The position numbers and the translations under genes were made by a program. Positions 59,701 through 64,000 of a DNA stretch of 64,000 nt are shown in pieces; position 1 is the stretch's first letter; the number at the start of each line of letters is the position of its first letter. The DNA is from Paragordius varius (Eukaryota > Nematomorpha), in NCBI GenBank assembly GCA_964247055.1, contig OZ176051.1, forward strand, positions 14,012,001-14,076,000, written 5' to 3'. The notes beneath the pieces are model-generated. The model saw nothing but the letters and a program-made list of their open reading frames with translations. It did not search any database and was not told the DNA's origin.

Positions 59701-61175
59701 ATGTATTATATTATGTATAAAATAAATAAATAATAATGACATGTTTTAAAAACCGGTAACTTAATACCTGGCAGTTCTCCTACTATCAAAGCAAAAAAGC
59801 TAATTTTAGGTTAAGGTTTTTTAATATATGTAGATTTTAAAAAATATATTTTTTAAAAACATACATTAATGAAAATAAATTTTTGCAAAATTTTTGATGA
59901 ACGTCTTTCATAACGTTTCGATGGTAAAAACGGTGAAAGAACATAAAATAATATATAAACACTTTAACTATCCATAGTGCACATGATTCAATTGTTTTAG
60001 ATAGTGTCAAAGTTATTTTCATATTTGTGCTAATTTCCATATTAGTTGCAAAAAAAGTCATTCAATTAATTTTTAGTGAAATATAATGCCTGATTACAAA
60101 TATATTAAATTATATCATAATATATTTAAGAGGCAAATAAATATTATAATATTTTGCATGCAGACTCCAAAAGTAGCAAATTTTTGGACCACCCCAAAAT
60201 GGACTTATTTAAAAATAAGCATAAGGGCAAAATTCCGAAGGTGGGAAACAATAATTTTTAATACATGCTAGAGTATGACATCGAACAGATATCATAATTA
60301 TTCCTCAAATTTTTATTTTAGCAAATTTTTGTTGAGGCGTAGTCATATTAGAGCCCAGAGAAACGGTCGAAAACATTTCATGATATTATATAGACCATTT
60401 TCTATGTCCCATAAGGTTTTAAATCTGAATAAAATTTTGTATCCATGAATATTTTAACACCATAAACATATTTTTTAATCCAAATATTCTGAGGTGATAG
60501 GAATGTTCAGCATCGTCGGTGTGGCGGAACTATAAAATGTGGGCCCTCCGCAAGATTTAATACTGGCCCTCTTTCCCCCCAAAAAAATGGTTTGCAGTTA
60601 TCTTTTCCCCTGGCGCATCACTCAGATATGTAAAGAAATATTATATCAAAAAATGATATTATGTACATGACTTGGCATCCTGAGTCTATAAGTTTTGCGT
60701 TCCTGGTATGATTGTTAATACCCACCCGCCCGCCGGCGATTCTCAGTCTTAACGTTCATTTTTAAAATTCAAATAATAAATAAGGGCATGGATGTATTAA
60801 TCAGTAAATAATGTTTTATTTCGTTTTCCGATTTTGCGTAAGCAAATTATTATAACTTTTTTATCCATTTGATCCGCCATCTCCTCTTCAATCGCTAGTA
60901 ACGATAAATCGCTCTTTTTTCAGCCATCGTGCTTCCAATATAATTTTTGAATATTTTTAATTTTAAGAATTAACGTTCCGCTGTAGCAATCGTAACTGGT
61001 AAAGTCAAAAACAATAATAATGCTGTTACTTCATCACAACTGGCTTAAACTGTTGGGTAAATAATAATTCATATCTCTGCAAATTGCCTAGCATTTTTAT
61101 TGAGCTATTTCATCCTTAAGCGAATTATAAACTGACACTATTTGAATCGGAAAATATTCACTCAAATCGTTTAGA
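59701..61175. other. Repeat debris, no gene seen
   Basis: At about 60,380-60,520 the sequence TTCTGAGGTGATAGGAATGT and its surroundings match, inverted, part of the 3.2-kb inverted-repeat element (near 28,920-28,960). A GC-richer patch at 60,525-60,610 with GGGCCCTC and C-runs resembles the one at 63,470-63,600. Confidence 0.5.
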
Positions 61176-61178
61176 TAA

Positions 61179-62317
61179 CACTAGTCGACAAATTTGGACA
61201 TTTTTAAGCACCACCACTCAAACTTTTTAAATTATGACTAATTTCAGTGTTTTAAAACCGAATTTGAAAAAAATTTTGATCCCGCCAATCAGAGTTTTGA
61301 AATTTTATAGGTTTTTCAATTTTTCAAAACCAAGAGAAAATCGAGAGAAAATTAAATATAACTTTATAATAAAATGTTATTATATTATAAATTTAATATC
61401 ATTTAATAAAGCGTTTTAAACTCTATCTTTTGAATATAAATATGTCATTTAAATATCAGAGAGAAAAAAATAGTACGGACTTAAACGTCAAAATTTAGTC
61501 TTTTTTTTCAAGTGAATTTTTAACACATATAAAAATTTTTTAAAAAAATACTAAAAAAGGCATTCTATGGTTTAAACCTTCGGCTTTCAGATAGGCTATA
61601 TTTTTTTTGTTAGATTTCGTTCTTTCGAGTACTTATTAGACTTTTTCTCTTGAGTTGGTTCTTATAAAAAATCCTTTATTTATACATAGTGGATATACCT
61701 TATTTTTTTGAAATTATTGGTTGTTTTGTATTTTGAATTTCAGATAGATGTTGTGTAGCCACTTTTAGTAGAATTTACTGTTATGGGGTTGGACCATTTG
61801 TATTTACCTAATTTATATTTAATTTAATTGTAGAATTTATCTAACTTTATTCTGTAAATTGGTTAATTGGACATGTCAATTTGCCAGATTTTGCTTGCAA
61901 GTCTCTCTTATCGGACTTTACGATTACTTATTGTTATCTTTGCCATATCTGGCATAATTATAGGATCGCTTGGGGGATATGCAGAGCGTGTGCAGCCGCC
62001 CATATCTATCACACTATACATAAGCCTCTTTTAGATTTTTAATACTTTGGCTCTTAGCTTGTTTAGTATCTCATTTAATGCCTAGAATTTGTTATCCATG
62101 CATGGAATATTACTTGTATCGACTTGATTGTTTGAATTTTTAAACATATGTACACGAGGAATGATTGTTATTTTTGAATTAATACAAATTTAAAAAGTAA
62201 ATTTTGGAAAAATCCTATTGGTGGCCTCAATTTTCTTTTTTGTTTTGGCCTTTCCATGCCATTAGGTATCAGAAAATGCAAAAATAATGGGGTGGTGCAA
62301 AACCTTGTTGACTAGTG
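61179..62317. mobile_element. CACTA-like non-autonomous element, family 2, copy 2
   Basis: Ends CACTAGTCGACAAATTTGGA and CCTTGTTGACTAGTG, duplication TAA on both sides (61,176-61,178 and 62,318-62,320). Differs from 51,782-52,915 by scattered substitutions and small indels. A 61-codon open frame is present in both copies but its differences are mostly amino-acid changing, so it is probably not a gene. Confidence 0.85.
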
Positions 62318-62320
62318 TAA

Positions 62321-64000
62321 TTAATTATTACATTTATAGCTGATATGATAATTTCTACTTCACTCATTTTTACTTTGATGGAAGAATTGAAATATATGTA
62401 TAAATGTACTAATTAAAGAATATGAATGTGCAGACCGCCAAGATTTTCATTTTATGAGAATGGGCCGCTGAAAAATTGCCGACCCCTGTTTTAGTGTGTG
62501 GTAAAAGTTTATCGAAAACTTTATGTTTTAGAACTAAAAATAAATTTGAAAATAACATGTATCAAAGGGTTAGAAACATTAAAAAAATAATGCACATTAA
62601 TGAATATCAGCTAAAAAATATTGGCCAATTCACTTTACAGTTAACTATGTGAAATAACGATCATTCTGTAAAATATAATGAATTTCTTCTCGATGTAGGC
62701 ATTGAAAAACATTTTTTACAAAATTATTGTTATTGCTCATACTTTGCTGTAATATGAATTGGCCAACATTAATGTGAGAGCGCCTGCATTAAATTGTATA
62801 TTGTAAAATCAAAATAAATAAATTGAAATTACTTGTTTGAGAATATTGATATGATGAATGTTTTTCTTTTTTCTCTCCTTTGTTAACTATTAAAATGTCA
62901 GAAATTAATAAAGTAACAAACAATATCATTATGGAAATGGATAGTAAAAAAAATGCATTTTTTGCTCTGTCTTCCCTTAACTCAAAAATTAAAATTTGAA
63001 CCCATTTCCTTATAAAAATTAAAATATGTAAATTGTCTTTCACACTATATTAAAAAAAATATATTTTTACGCATTAATATATTACTCCAAATGATATTTT
63101 ATTTGTAATTATCTTAATTTAACAGAGGCAAAAAAAATACATTTTTAATTTTGTGAATCCATAAAATTATAATACTATAATTTTTGATAACAAAATAATT
63201 TCGGACTTAAAAATTTATAAGCACTTAATTTTTGATGTCAACTATCTATGCTTAATTATTTATTTTTTACACTTTTTTAAAGTGTTTACCGGAGAAAATT
63301 TAAAGGTGTATATTAATTATCAACTTATAAAAAAACTGCTTTTTGAGATAAAGGAAAAAAGCATTTTTTCGCTTTTTCTTTCGTTCACTCAATAATAATT
63401 ATCTTTATTCTTTGCCAGTATACGTGCAATCAGGCAATCATTGGTTACATTTCCGTATATAAAAATAATAAATTTTGGGCCCCCCTCAAAATAGAAAGGG
63501 GGCCTAAATTTAATTTTAATATAAAAGGGCCCCTGTTTTGCCTTAGGGCCCCCCCGCACTGCTCCTTCAAGCTCCCCGTAGTTTCGCACTGCATCGTCGT
63601 CGAATATACCGTATCCACACCATGTTTTCAAACACCAAAAAGTAGGCTTCAACAAATACAACTTTTAAAGAATAGTAGGCATATTAATAATAATATTTGA
63701 ATGACTTAATCTAATCATATGAATAGCTAATTCTCTGCATTTTTTGTGTTATTTCAAATAAACTAGCCCATCTTAGAGAATTGGCGAAAATTTGAAAATT
63801 TCGGTGCCTACATTTTAAAATTTAAATATTATATATATTCCTATTTAATTTAGGTATATGATATATTCTAATAATATTTTTTGAGAAAGTATCTAGCTCA
63901 AAAAAAATAATTCTGTAACGGAATTTTACGATTATTACAAAAGTGGTAGGTAATAACTTGCATCACTTGTTATAAAAATAACTTTAATCCATCAATTTTT
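62321..64000. other. No gene seen; inverted repeat and GC-rich patch
   Basis: ATTGGCCAATTCA at 62,623 and TGAATTGGCCAA at 62,755-62,766 face each other and may be ends of a ~145-bp element. At 63,470-63,600 a patch rich in GGGCCCC resembles transposon-derived patches elsewhere in the window. Otherwise A+T-rich with no recognisable coding sequence. Confidence 0.45.

Noticed and set aside
63389-63661. 90-codon minus-strand open frame near the right edge
   Set aside because: It is encoded across a GGGCCCC-rich transposon-like patch resembling others in the window and matches no protein family.
1-64000. LTR retroelements, CRISPR arrays, rRNA genes
   Set aside because: No long direct terminal repeats with a polyprotein, no regularly spaced repeats with unique spacers, and no conserved rRNA sequence were seen.

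Overview
This window looks like a very A+T-rich, repeat-laden piece of an invertebrate animal genome. The evidence is a forkhead DNA-binding domain, spliced genes for animal-type enzymes, and animal-type mobile elements (RTE-clade LINEs, mariner, hAT, Helitron-like, CACTA-like). Proteins are diverged, and some introns are extremely short (25 bp and 34 bp). A fast-evolving parasitic lineage such as a dicyemid or a myxozoan would fit, but this is a low-confidence inference and I cannot name the species.

Region by region. 1-9,916 and 39,077-51,781 are two copies (A and B) of one direct segmental duplication that continues leftwards beyond the window. Each carries the 3' part of a gene for a short, secreted relative of neprilysin (M13 peptidase). 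Copy B can be followed complete from 36,513 to 45,748 (12 exons, about 592 residues). In both copies the zinc motif HExxH reads IELAT, and the downstream ENxxD part of the catalytic domain is absent, so both should be inactive. 9,917-17,504 is a hAT-like relic containing an inverted copy of its own interior, itself split by an RTE LINE and a CACTA-like element. 17,787-18,026 (-) encodes most of a forkhead domain. 19,705-24,503 holds scattered exons of sulfide:quinone oxidoreductase (SQOR), interrupted by a Helitron-like element. 25,600-34,015 is repeats, including a three-level nest (hAT > Helitron-like > 3.2-kb inverted-repeat element). 54,926-57,864 (-) is a compact nine-exon gene for 3-hydroxyisobutyryl-CoA hydrolase (HIBCH). 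The rest is non-coding DNA with further mobile-element copies.

SQOR (sulfide oxidation) and HIBCH (valine breakdown) are both mitochondrial housekeeping functions, but nothing suggests that the genes here act as one system. The most interesting content is the tandem pair of catalytically dead M13 homologues. The duplication is also useful because the two copies act as empty-site controls for each other's insertions, which confirms element ends and target duplications. A recurring technical point is that each host-gene reading-frame slip I could localise (five) lies in a mononucleotide run, which suggests residual assembly errors rather than gene death. No CRISPR array, rRNA, complete tRNA, LTR retroelement or Polinton was recognised.
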